Below, piece after piece: positions 7,816 through 15,739 of a stretch of DNA of 64,000 nucleotides (position 1 is its first letter; every line of letters starts with the position of its first letter). Source of the DNA: Luteibacter aegosomaticola (GTDB lineage Bacteria > Pseudomonadota > Gammaproteobacteria > Xanthomonadales > Rhodanobacteraceae); the NCBI RefSeq assembly GCF_023078475.1, contig NZ_CP095741.1, forward strand, positions 4,278,001 through 4,342,000, in the 5' to 3' direction. The notes below the pieces were generated by a model. It made no database searches. It had not been told where the DNA came from and was given only the letters and a program-made list of their open reading frames with translations. The position numbers were made by a program, and so were the translations under genes.

Positions 7816-9075
7816 TTACTTACGACGGCCACGGACGGCGCTCTTACGCGCCGGCGTACGGCCGGTCTTGCTGGCAGTGGACCTCTTGGCCGCCTTGGCG
7901 ACCTTTTTCGGAGCAGCGGCCTTTCGGACCGTCTTTTTCGTAGCCGGGCGGCCGGCGACCTTGCGGGTCACCTTGGCGACGGCCTTCTTTACCGCCTTGC
8001 GGGCGGTCGAAGCCTTCTTGACGACGCGGGCAGCGGCCTTCTTGGCGGCCTTCTTCACCACGGCGCCCTTGCGAGCAACCTTCTTGACGACCACAGCAGC
8101 CTTGCGGCCAGCGGTCTTCTTCACGACGGCTGCCTTCTTGGCGACCTTGCGGGCCACCTTCTTGATGGCGACCTTCTTAGCCGGTGCCTTCTTGGCGGCG
8201 GCCTTCTTCGGTGCTGCCTTCTTGACCGCGACCTTCTTGACGGCCTTGACCGCCTTCTTGGCGACGGCCTTCTTCACGGCAACCTTCTTCGGGGCGGCCT
8301 TCTTGGCGACAGCCTTCTTGGCGACAGCCTTCTTGGCGACAGCCTTCTTGACGGCGGCCTTCTTCACCGCGGTCTTCTTGGCAGCTGCCTTCTTCGGCGC
8401 AGCCTTCTTCACCGCGGCCTTCTTCGGAGCGGCAGCCTTCTTGGCAGCGGCCTTCTTCGGAGCAGCGGCCTTCTTGGCAGCTGCCTTCTTCGGGGCGGCC
8501 TTCTTTGCTGCCTTCTTGGCCGGAGCCGGCTCGGCTACGACGGCGGCGGCTGCCTTCTTTGCCGGGGCCTTCTTGGCGGCTGCCTTTTTCGGGGCGGCTT
8601 TTTTCTTGGTGGGTTTGCGCGAGGAGATGTCGCCCACAGGGTGGGCTCCTACAACGGCGGCGGTCTGGTCATCAGCCTGGTGGGCTGCGATTTCGTCGCC
8701 GGCGATGTCCTTCTGGCTGGTGAGCGGCTTCGGGGCCTTCGGCTTGCGCGGGGCCTTCGGCTTCACAGCCTTGACGACCGGGGCGTCGAGCTCGGCAACG
8801 TAGTCCGGCTCGCTGGACGAGACGGCGTCGGTGGCTTCGCTGGTCGGGGCCGGGGTCGGCTCGATCACTTTCTTGGCGACCGGCTTCTTCTTCACCACCT
8901 TCTTCGCGACGACCGGGGCGTGCTCGGTGGTCGCGGTTTCGGCTTCCGCGACCGGGGCTTCAGCAGCCGGGGTGGTCTCGGTGGTGTCGGTGGTTTCCGT
9001 CGCCGTATCGGTCGATTCGGTGGTCTCGCCGTTCGGCAGTTCCGCCTCGTCGATCTGGTTTTCGTCGTTCGTCAT
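7816..9075 (-). CDS. Ala/Lys-rich histone H1-like (AlgP-like) protein
   Basis: 419 residues. The first 60 residues are acidic and Thr/Glu-rich, and a middle linker is Pro/Ala/Val-rich. From about residue 150 to the end are dozens of KKAAxKK-type pentapeptide repeats ending RTPARKSAVRGRRK. The basic tail resembles bacterial H1-like and AlgP proteins, which bind DNA non-specifically and can affect chromatin or transcription. A single REP (8629-8652) lies in frame and encodes [10 protein letters not shown]. The gene starts 24 bases after the nrdJ stop and ends 63 bases before the nrdJb-like start, so it is probably co-transcribed with ribonucleotide reductase. Length is likely to vary between strains because the DNA repeats themselves are near-identical. 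Confidence 0.8.
   Translation of the reverse strand: MTNDENQIDEAELPNGETTESTDTATETTDTTETTPAAEAPVAEAETATTEHAPVVAKKVVKKKPVAKKVIEPTPAPTSEATDAVSSSEPDYVAELDAPVVKAVKPKAPRKPKAPKPLTSQKDIAGDEIAAHQADDQTAAVVGAHPVGDISSRKPTKKKAAPKKAAAKKAPAKKAAAAVVAEPAPAKKAAKKAAPKKAAAKKAAAPKKAAAKKAAAPKKAAVKKAAPKKAAAKKTAVKKAAVKKAVAKKAVAKKAVAKKAAPKKVAVKKAVAKKAVKAVKKVAVKKAAPKKAAAKKAPAKKVAIKKVARKVAKKAAVVKKTAGRKAAVVVKKVARKGAVVKKAAKKAAARVVKKASTARKAVKKAVAKVTRKVAGRPATKKTVRKAAAPKKVAKAAKRSTASKTGRTPARKSAVRGRRK
8629..8652 (-). repeat. Single REP (family A) inside the lysine-rich protein gene
   Basis: A perfect family A palindrome (GTAGGAGCCCACCCTGTGGGCGAC on the minus strand) in the open frame, contributing the peptide VGAHPVGD. No second arm is present. 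Confidence 0.9.
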
Positions 9076-9099
9076 AACTTTTTTCCCTCTCCGCGGGGG

Positions 9100-11244
9100 T
9101 CAGAACTTGCCGTAGTAACCTTCTTTCAGGGCGTCGAAGAGATTGGCGGCGGTGTGCATTTCACCGTCATATTCCACCTCATCATTACCCTTCAACTCGA
9201 CAACGCTACCGTCTTCTAATTCGAAGCGGTAGAGGGTGTTCTCCAAGTCGGTCTCTTTTACAAGCACGCCCTGGAACGCGGCGGGGTTGAATCGGAACGT
9301 CGTGCAGCCTTTAAGGCCTTGCTTATAGGCGTAGAAATAGATGTCCTTGAAGTCCTCGTACGGGTAATCCGTGGGGACGTTCGCGGTCTTCGAAATCGAG
9401 CTGTCGATCCACTTCTGCGAGGCAGCCTGGATATCGACGTGCTCTTTCGGGCTGATGTCGTCGGCGGCCACGAAGTATTCCGGCAGGCGGGTCTTCGGGT
9501 CTTCGGAGTACGGCATGGCCTCGCCATTGATCAGGGCGCGGTAGGCCAGCAGCTCGTAGCTGTAGACCTCGACCTTTTCCTTCGACTTCTTGCCCTCGCG
9601 GATGACATTGCGCGAGTAATGGTGGGCGAAGCTCGGCTCAATGCCGTTCGAGGCGTTGTTGGCCAGGCTCAGGCTGATGGTGCCGGTGGGGGCGATCGAC
9701 GAGTGGTGGGTGAAGCGGGCGCCCACCTTGGCCAGCTCGGCGACGAGCTCCGGAGCCACCGTGGCCACGCGCTGCATGTAGCGCGAGTACTTGGCGTGCA
9801 GCTCGGAACCCTTGATCTGCTGGCCGACCTTCCAGCCGTCTTTCACCATCTCCGGGCGCTTGCGCAGCATGTCGCCGGTGACTTCGAAGCTCTGGGCCAG
9901 CACCGGGGCCGGGCCCTTTTCCTTCGCCAGTTCCAGGGCGACTTCCCAGCCGGCCACGGCCATGTCGCGGCTCACTTCTTCGGTGAACTGCACGGCGTCG
10001 GCGGCGCCGTAGCGCATCTTCAGCATGGTGAGCGTGCTGCCCAGGCCCAGGAAGCCCATGCCGTGGCGGCGCTTGCTCAGGATCTCGTGCTGCTGCTGCG
10101 GGAGCGGCAGGCCGTTGATTTCCACCACGTTATCGAGCATGCGGGTGAACACGCGGACGACTTCGCGGTATTCCTCCCAATCGAAACGGGCCTTCGGGCC
10201 GAACGGGTCGCGCACGAACACGGTGAGGTTCACCGAGCCCAGCAGGCAGGAGCCGTACGGCGGCAGCGGCTGCTCGCCGCAGGGGTTGGTCGCGCGGATG
10301 TGCTCGCACCACCAGTTGTTGTTCATCTCGTTGACGCGGTCGATCAGGATGAAGCCCGGCTCGGCGTAGTCATACGTCGAGACCATGATCATGTCCCACA
10401 GGTGGCGGGCGCGGATGTGGCCGTAGATCTTGCAGGCCACCAGGCCGTCGTCACGGGTGACGTACTGGTCCTTGGTCGGCCACTCACGCCAGACGACCTT
10501 GGTGGCGTCGGTGAGGTCGATCTCGTGCTGTTCCTTGACGTGGACCGGGAAAACGGTCGGCCAGTCCTGGTCGTTCTCCACCGCGTCCATGAAGCCGTCG
10601 GTGATGAGCAGCGAGAGGTTGAACTGGCGCAGGCGGCCATCTTCGCGCTTGGCGCGGATGAATTCCTTGGCGTCCGGGTGGCTCACGTCGAACGTGCCCA
10701 TCTGCGCACCGCGGCGGCCGCCGGCGGAGGAGACGGTGAAGCACATCTTGTCGTAGATATCCATGAACGACAGCGGGCCCGAGGTATGGGCGCCAGCACC
10801 GCTCACGTACGCGCCGCGCGGGCGCAGCGTGCTGAATTCGTAGCCGATGCCGCAGCCTGCCTTCAGGGTGAGGCCGGCTTCGTGGACCTTCTCCAGGATG
10901 TCATCCATCGAATCGTGGATGGTGCCCGAGACGGTGCAGTTGATCGTGGAGGTGGCGGGCTTGTGCTCCAGCGCGCCAGCGTTGGAGGTGATGCGGCCAG
11001 CGGGGATCGCACCGCGGCGCAGGGCCCACAGGAAGCGCTCGAACCAGTGGGCGCGCAGCTCCTCGGTGGCTTCCACATCGGAGAGCGCACGGGCGACGCG
11101 CTGGTAGGTCTCGTCCACCGAGCCATCGACGGGCGCACCCGACTTGGCCTTCAGGCGGTACTTCTTGTCCCAGATGTCGAAGGAAGCCGGCTGCAGCGGA
11201 ATGGCCGAATCAAGGCCAAGGGCCTGGGCGCGTGCGGTGCTCAT
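9100..11244 (-). CDS. nrdJ: Adenosylcobalamin-dependent (class II) ribonucleoside-diphosphate reductase catalytic chain NrdJa
   Basis: 714 residues from the ATG at 11244 (MSTARAQALGLD), chosen over an upstream frame start because homologues begin here. It makes deoxyribonucleotides using coenzyme B12, with or without oxygen. Visible family motifs are the N-terminal IPLQPASFDIWDKKYRLK, RRGAIPAGRI, the active-site region SAGGRRGAQMGTF, NCTVSGTIHDS, and the substrate-loop ATNPCGEQPLPPYGSC. It lacks the C-terminal zinc ribbon, which is supplied by the NrdJb-like protein two genes on. An NrdR-like box lies about 207 bases upstream, suggesting control by the RNR repressor. Confidence 0.95.
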   Translation of the reverse strand: MSTARAQALGLDSAIPLQPASFDIWDKKYRLKAKSGAPVDGSVDETYQRVARALSDVEATEELRAHWFERFLWALRRGAIPAGRITSNAGALEHKPATSTINCTVSGTIHDSMDDILEKVHEAGLTLKAGCGIGYEFSTLRPRGAYVSGAGAHTSGPLSFMDIYDKMCFTVSSAGGRRGAQMGTFDVSHPDAKEFIRAKREDGRLRQFNLSLLITDGFMDAVENDQDWPTVFPVHVKEQHEIDLTDATKVVWREWPTKDQYVTRDDGLVACKIYGHIRARHLWDMIMVSTYDYAEPGFILIDRVNEMNNNWWCEHIRATNPCGEQPLPPYGSCLLGSVNLTVFVRDPFGPKARFDWEEYREVVRVFTRMLDNVVEINGLPLPQQQHEILSKRRHGMGFLGLGSTLTMLKMRYGAADAVQFTEEVSRDMAVAGWEVALELAKEKGPAPVLAQSFEVTGDMLRKRPEMVKDGWKVGQQIKGSELHAKYSRYMQRVATVAPELVAELAKVGARFTHHSSIAPTGTISLSLANNASNGIEPSFAHHYSRNVIREGKKSKEKVEVYSYELLAYRALINGEAMPYSEDPKTRLPEYFVAADDISPKEHVDIQAASQKWIDSSISKTANVPTDYPYEDFKDIYFYAYKQGLKGCTTFRFNPAAFQGVLVKETDLENTLYRFELEDGSVVELKGNDEVEYDGEMHTAANLFDALKEGYYGKF

Positions 11245-11450
11245 GTATGTGTCGTCCTCAAGTACTCGGCCTGTGTCGGCCGTTCTTATTGGTATGCGTG
11301 GGCGCAACCTGTCGAGACCCTCCCCCCGGAGGAAATCAACCATCCTTTACCACCCCTGTTGGCGCCGGCGAAAAGCCTTTGCCGACGCTGGGTTGAAGCT
11401 TGAACCTGAGTCTCCGCAGCACCAGCACTTGGTAACTATCGAACGAAGGA

Positions 11451-11466
11451 ACACAAGATGTTGTGG
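11451..11466. promoter_or_regulatory. NrdR-like box upstream of nrdJ
   Basis: ACACAAGATGTTGTGG agrees with the NrdR consensus acaCwAtATaTwGtgt at 13 of 16 positions and keeps the CACAA/TTGTG symmetry. Only one such box was seen; NrdR sites usually come as a pair about three helical turns apart. The rest of 11245-11581 shows no gene; I looked for a cobalamin riboswitch and did not find its B12 box. Confidence 0.5.
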
Positions 11467-11581
11467 TTGCGGCCGGGGTTGAACCTTACGCTCGGAGGGG
11501 GCCGATGTAAAGTGTCGGATACATGCGTCTCATGGTCTGAAACCGATCGTTTTTCGTGTGGTCTTAGGGCGATGGAAGAGC

Positions 11582-11656
11582 ATCGCGCGCGAGCGCGCTC
11601 CTACAGGAGGGTGAGGAATCCCCCCACGCTGTTGTAGGAGCGCGTTTACGCGCGAT
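11582..11656. repeat. REP family B, outward-facing pair
   Basis: A reversed copy at 11582-11604 (ATCGCGCGCGAGCGCGCTCCTAC) and a forward copy at 11634-11656 (GTAGGAGCGCGTTTACGCGCGAT). Family B shares the GTAGGAGC head with family A but has a GCGCGC palindrome. The pair sits 36 bases before the degQ-like start. Confidence 0.85.
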
Positions 11657-11692
11657 CCCCCTCACCACAACACCCAGCCAAGGAGCTCCACG

Positions 11693-13048
11693 ATGCCCGC
11701 ACGCCCCACCCCGCGGACCCTGATCGCCGTTATCGCCATGGCCCTGGCGACCCCGGCCTTCGCCGCCATCCCGCCCGCCGTCGACGGCCAGCCCGTCCCT
11801 TCCCTCGCGCCGATGCTCGCGAAGGTGACGCCCGCGGTGGTGAACATTTCCACGAAGACGCGCATCCGCACCCAGGGCGCTTACTTCAACGATCCGCTGT
11901 TCGCCCAACTCTTCGGCCAGGGCATTCCGCGTGAGCGGGTGGAACAGAGCCTGGGCTCCGGCGTGGTGGTGGATGCGGCGAAGGGCTACATCCTGACGAA
12001 CAACCATGTGGTGGGTGGTTCGGACGACATCACCGTGACCCTGCAGGATGGCCGCGACTTCAAGGCCAAGCTGATCGGCACCGATCCGGATACCGATGTG
12101 GCGGTGCTGCAGATCCCCGCCGAGCGACTGCAGGCGCTGCCCGTGGCCGATTCCGCGCAGCTGCGTGTCGGCGATTTCGTGGTGGCGGTCGGCGATCCGT
12201 TCGGCCTGGGCCAGACGGCGACCTCGGGCATGGTGTCGGCGTTGAACCGCACGGGCCTGGGCAAGGGCATCCAGAACTTCATCCAGACCGATGCGTCGAT
12301 CAACCCCGGTAACTCCGGTGGCGCGCTGGTGAACCTACGCGGTGAGCTGGTCGGTATCAATTCGATGATCTTCACGCCCTCGGGCGGCAACGTGGGTATC
12401 GGCTTCGCGATCCCCACCGACCTGGCCACCGGCGTGATGAAGCAGCTGCTCGCCTACGGCAAGGTCCGCCGCGGCAACCTGGGCGTGGAGGTGCAGGACA
12501 TCACGCCGCGCATCGCCTCGGCGCTGGGCCTGAAGGACACGCAGGGCGCGGTGGTCACTGGCGTCACCGCAGGCTCGCCGGCGGATGGCGCGGGCCTGCA
12601 GACGGGCGATGTGCTGACAGCGATCGACGGCAAGCCCGTGCGCTCGGCGCAGGAGGTGCGTAATACCGAAGGCCTGCTGCCGGTGGGCTCGTCGGTAAAG
12701 CTCAGCGTGCAGCGTGAGGGTAAGCCGCGTGATGTCACCGCTTCGATCGAAGCGGCGAAGCTGGCGACGGTGGAAGGTGGCAAGGTGGATAAGCGCCTGT
12801 CGGGCGTGGTGCTCACCGACCTCACCCCGGAACAGAAGCAGGCCGGGCTGTATGGCGTGGCGTTGAGCAACGTGCAGCCAGGCTCGGCGGCGTACCAGGC
12901 AGGCCTGCGCGATGGCGACGTGGTCGCCGCGATCGGCCAGCGCCGCGTCCCCGGCGTGAAGGGCCTGCCAACCACCGGCACACTAGGCGGCCGCCAGCTG
13001 CTGCTCACAGTAGTCCGCGACGACGCGGTGTACTACGCGGTCCTGTAG
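11693..13048 (+). CDS. degQ: DegQ/HtrA-type periplasmic serine protease
   Basis: 451 residues. A signal peptide (1-25, ending AFAA) is followed by a trypsin-like domain with catalytic H105 (TNNHVV), D135 (DTDVAVLQ) and S208 (NPGNSGGALV), then two PDZ domains (about 255-345 and 365-445). Such proteases degrade or refold misfolded envelope proteins. Length fits DegQ/DegP. AGGAG lies shortly before the ATG. The stop codon TAG is part of the GTAG head of the REP pair starting at 13045, so the repeat has defined the end of the protein. DegP and DegQ cannot be told apart firmly here. Confidence 0.88.
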   Translation: MPARPTPRTLIAVIAMALATPAFAAIPPAVDGQPVPSLAPMLAKVTPAVVNISTKTRIRTQGAYFNDPLFAQLFGQGIPRERVEQSLGSGVVVDAAKGYILTNNHVVGGSDDITVTLQDGRDFKAKLIGTDPDTDVAVLQIPAERLQALPVADSAQLRVGDFVVAVGDPFGLGQTATSGMVSALNRTGLGKGIQNFIQTDASINPGNSGGALVNLRGELVGINSMIFTPSGGNVGIGFAIPTDLATGVMKQLLAYGKVRRGNLGVEVQDITPRIASALGLKDTQGAVVTGVTAGSPADGAGLQTGDVLTAIDGKPVRSAQEVRNTEGLLPVGSSVKLSVQREGKPRDVTASIEAAKLATVEGGKVDKRLSGVVLTDLTPEQKQAGLYGVALSNVQPGSAAYQAGLRDGDVVAAIGQRRVPGVKGLPTTGTLGGRQLLLTVVRDDAVYYAVL

Positions 13049-13139
13049 GAGCCCACCCTGTGGGCGACGCCTTTCGCGACACCCCCTCCAGACCGTGAGC
13101 CGTGAGGCGAAAGATGTCGCCCACAGGGTGGGCTCCTAC
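13045..13139. repeat. REP family A inverted pair (95 bp)
   Basis: GTAGGAGCCCACCCTGTGGGCGAC followed by GCCTTTCGC, then the mirror copy ending CTCCTAC at 13139. Its first four bases contain the degQ stop codon. Confidence 0.95.
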
Positions 13140-13337
13140 GGAGCGGGGTGTCGGGGTAACGGGGTGTCGGGTGTCGGGTCGATCTGGCGCTTTTGTGAGA
13201 CTTTTCCGCCCTACAGGTTACGTTCCGTTTACCCCCGGCAGGATGCTGAATGACGTCCATGGTGCGCGCGGGGCCCTTATGGCCCACAATTGCGGCCCAA
13301 ATCAGCCACCCCGTTCCGTTCGGAGTTCTTGCCGTCC

Positions 13338-14843
13338 ATGTCTCTTCGTCTCACGCGCCTGCTTACCGCCACGCTGATCGGCCTTAGCGCCTCCGCTTCC
13401 GTCCTCGCTGCAGGACCGCAATTGATCTGGCGAGGCGACGTCACCACCGCGCGCGGTGTCGTGACCGACGTGGCCAAGGCCTGGGAGAAATCCGGCAAGG
13501 GCAAGTTCGAGCTGCAGCCGTTCAATACGGCGTCGGGTCTCGACGCGGTCGCCTCGGGCACCGCTGACCTCGCCGGTTCGGCTCGCCCGAGCATCGGTGG
13601 CAAGGAGCAGTCGCTCACCTTTACCCCGGTGGCGTGGGATGGCCTGGTCATGGTCACCTACCCCTCCAACCCGGTCAGCAACATCACCCTGATGCAGCTG
13701 CACGAGATCTACATGGGCCACATCACCAACTGGAAGGAGCTCGGTGGCGATGACGCGCCGATCAACCTCTATGCGGTGGCGAGCCCGGGCGATGGCGTGG
13801 AATGGAGCCTGCGCCGCCTGCTGTTCGGCCGCGGCAACCAGCCGGTGGCTGCGCCGCGCCTGTACGTGAACCAGTCGAAGCTGGAAGAAGGCGTGACCCT
13901 CGATCGCCGCGGCCTGGGTGCCACCACCCTCGCGGGCGCCGGCGGCAACCCGAAGCTGAAGCTGCTCTCGATCGATGGCGTGAAGCCGTCGGCCTCGACC
14001 GTCGCCAGCGGCGCCTACCCGCTGTACACCGAGCTTTACCTGGTCAGCAACGATGCGAGCCCGAAGGCCGCTGAGGTGAAGGAATTCCTCGCCTTCGTGA
14101 CCTCGAGCCAGGGCAGCTCGCTGCTCAAGGCGCACCAGCTGCTGCCGTATGCCGATGGCACCGCGCTCGCCGCGGCTGATGCCGGCCGCCGCGCCAAGAT
14201 CGCTTCCACCGTCGGCACCCGCGGCAACGTGGGCCAGGCGATGACCACGCCGACCGTCGCCGCTGCCGCTGCGCCGGCTGCTGCTGCCGAGGCCGCGAAG
14301 GAAGCGGTGAAGGCCGCTCCGTCGGTCGCCAAAGGCAAGGCTGCCGCGAAGGCCGCTGCCGCCACCGCCGCTGCGGAAGCCTCGCCGTTCGCTCGCGTCG
14401 TCGCCAGCGTCACGACCAGCGCCCACCAGGGCTTCAAGGGCATCCACGCCGAAGCCTTCACCAGCTCGGACAACGCGAAGATCGGCGGCAAGTTCGCCAA
14501 GGTCACGGGTGATGCCGTGACGGTCGCCGGCAAGAACACCGCCAAGCCGGCGGTGGATGCCAGCGAGAAGTCGAACAAGGTGGAGACGCCGAAGGTGTCG
14601 GAAGCCAAGCCGGTCGCGCCGAAGGCTGAGCCCAAGGCCGCTGCTGAGCCGAAGGCGGCTGTCGCCAAGGCTGAGAAGAAGCCGGCTGCCGCTGGCAGCA
14701 AGACCTACAAGGTCGCTGCGGGCGATACGCTGTATTCGATCGCGAAGAAGAACAATGTAGATGTGAATCAGCTTCGCGCGATGAATGGGCTGAAGGACAA
14801 CAATGTGAAGCTGGGCCAGACGCTTAAGGTGTCTGCACGCTGA
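13338..14843 (+). CDS. Periplasmic phosphate-binding-like (PstS-type) domain fused to C-terminal LysM
   Basis: 501 residues from the ATG at 13338. A signal peptide (ASVLAAG) is followed by a type-2 periplasmic binding domain (about 20-280) with the PstS-family pattern FNTASGLDAVASGTADLAGS, LMQLHEIYMGHITNW and TELYLVSN. A long Ala/Lys/Glu linker (about 300-450) follows, and the C-terminus is a LysM domain (TYKVAAGDTLYSIAKKNN..LKVSAR) that binds peptidoglycan. No ABC permease lies nearby, so this is probably not a classical transporter subunit; a wall-anchored ligand binder is a fair guess. A REP family B copy and a strong hairpin terminator follow the stop. Confidence 0.8.
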   Translation: MSLRLTRLLTATLIGLSASASVLAAGPQLIWRGDVTTARGVVTDVAKAWEKSGKGKFELQPFNTASGLDAVASGTADLAGSARPSIGGKEQSLTFTPVAWDGLVMVTYPSNPVSNITLMQLHEIYMGHITNWKELGGDDAPINLYAVASPGDGVEWSLRRLLFGRGNQPVAAPRLYVNQSKLEEGVTLDRRGLGATTLAGAGGNPKLKLLSIDGVKPSASTVASGAYPLYTELYLVSNDASPKAAEVKEFLAFVTSSQGSSLLKAHQLLPYADGTALAAADAGRRAKIASTVGTRGNVGQAMTTPTVAAAAAPAAAAEAAKEAVKAAPSVAKGKAAAKAAAATAAAEASPFARVVASVTTSAHQGFKGIHAEAFTSSDNAKIGGKFAKVTGDAVTVAGKNTAKPAVDASEKSNKVETPKVSEAKPVAPKAEPKAAAEPKAAVAKAEKKPAAAGSKTYKVAAGDTLYSIAKKNNVDVNQLRAMNGLKDNNVKLGQTLKVSAR

Positions 14844-14854
14844 GGTAACCGGGG

Positions 14855-14877
14855 ATCGCGCGCAAGCGCGCTCCTAC
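14855..14877 (-). repeat. REP family B, single reversed copy
   Basis: ATCGCGCGCAAGCGCGCTCCTAC, 12 bases after the stop of the LysM protein and directly abutting the terminator stem. Confidence 0.9.
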
Positions 14878-14910
14878 AAGGGCCGCGGAACCTTGCGTTC
14901 CGCGGCCCTT
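14878..14910 (+). terminator. Rho-independent terminator
   Basis: A perfect 14-bp stem AAGGGCCGCGGAAC/GTTCCGCGGCCCTT with loop CTTGC, then TTCGTTT. Confidence 0.92.
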
Positions 14911-14959
14911 TTCGTTTGGGCTGCTTGCACGCGATGCCCGCCTACGCCACGCTCCCCAG

Positions 14960-15673
14960 ATGAACTCGCTCGAATCCCCTATCCGCGCCATCACCCTCGA
15001 CCTCGATGACACCCTCTGGCCCGTGTGGCCGGCCCTGGTGGAGGCTGAGCATTGCGTGGACCGCTGGCTGAAGGCGCACCACCCCGAGGTGGCGACGAAA
15101 TGGCCGATCGAGGCCATGCGCGAACTGCGCGACCAGGTGGCGCGCGAGCACACCCACCTCGCCCACGATTTCAGCGAGCAGCGCCGGATCACCATCCGCC
15201 AGGCCTTCGCGGCCTGCGGTATCGATGACGCGCCGGTGGATGCCCTGTGGGGGATCTACTTCGCCGCGCGTAATAACGTCGAGCTCTATCCCGACGCCCT
15301 GCCCGCTCTGGAGCGGATCGCGGCGAAGCTGCCCATCGCGAGCATTTCCAACGGCAACGCCGACCTGGAAGTGATCGGCCTGCACCACCTGTTCCATGCC
15401 CGCATCAACGCGGCGGGCACGGGCGTGGCCAAGCCGGATCCGAAGATCTTCTTCGCCGCCGCCGAGGCCCTGGGGCTGCCGCCGGAGACCCTTCTTCACG
15501 TAGGTGATGACCCACTACTGGACGTGGTCGGCGCCCGCGAGGCGGGTTTGAGAACTGTCTGGCTCAACCGAACCGGCGAAAAGTGGTCGCATGGCCCCGC
15601 TCCGGACCTCGAATTCGCCGATATGCAGGCGCTGGCCGATTGGCTTGACGCTTCCGCGGCCGTGGGTGGCTAG
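14960..15673 (+). CDS. HAD-family phosphatase (YigB/YjjG-like)
   Basis: 237 residues. Motif I LDLDDTLW has the nucleophile D14 and acid/base D16. Motif II is ISNGNADL, the Lys motif lies in GVAKPDPKIF, and motif III is HVGDDPLLDVVGAREAGL. The helical cap between motifs I and II fits the C1 cap of subfamily I HADs that act on small phosphates such as nucleotides or the flavin intermediate of YigB. The exact substrate cannot be read from sequence. It precedes the aminopeptidase gene by 66 bases and is probably co-transcribed. Confidence 0.82.
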   Translation: MNSLESPIRAITLDLDDTLWPVWPALVEAEHCVDRWLKAHHPEVATKWPIEAMRELRDQVAREHTHLAHDFSEQRRITIRQAFAACGIDDAPVDALWGIYFAARNNVELYPDALPALERIAAKLPIASISNGNADLEVIGLHHLFHARINAAGTGVAKPDPKIFFAAAEALGLPPETLLHVGDDPLLDVVGAREAGLRTVWLNRTGEKWSHGPAPDLEFADMQALADWLDASAAVGG

Positions 15674-15739
15674 AATATGGTCGCAACTACAACCAGTCAC
15701 TGACGCGGCCGCCAACCGCCGCGAGGCACGGGAGGCCTG

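Noticed and set aside
7728-9219. Long plus-strand Ala/Phe/Leu-rich frames opposite the lysine-rich gene
   Set aside because: Simple complement of the Lys/Ala codon repeats.
9319-11403. A 694-codon open frame opposite nrdJ
   Set aside because: Complementary-frame artefact of GC-rich coding; the translation is His/Val/Asp-rich without domains.
11245-11692. A cobalamin riboswitch before the B12-dependent reductase
   Set aside because: No B12-box sequence or conserved core was seen in the leader.
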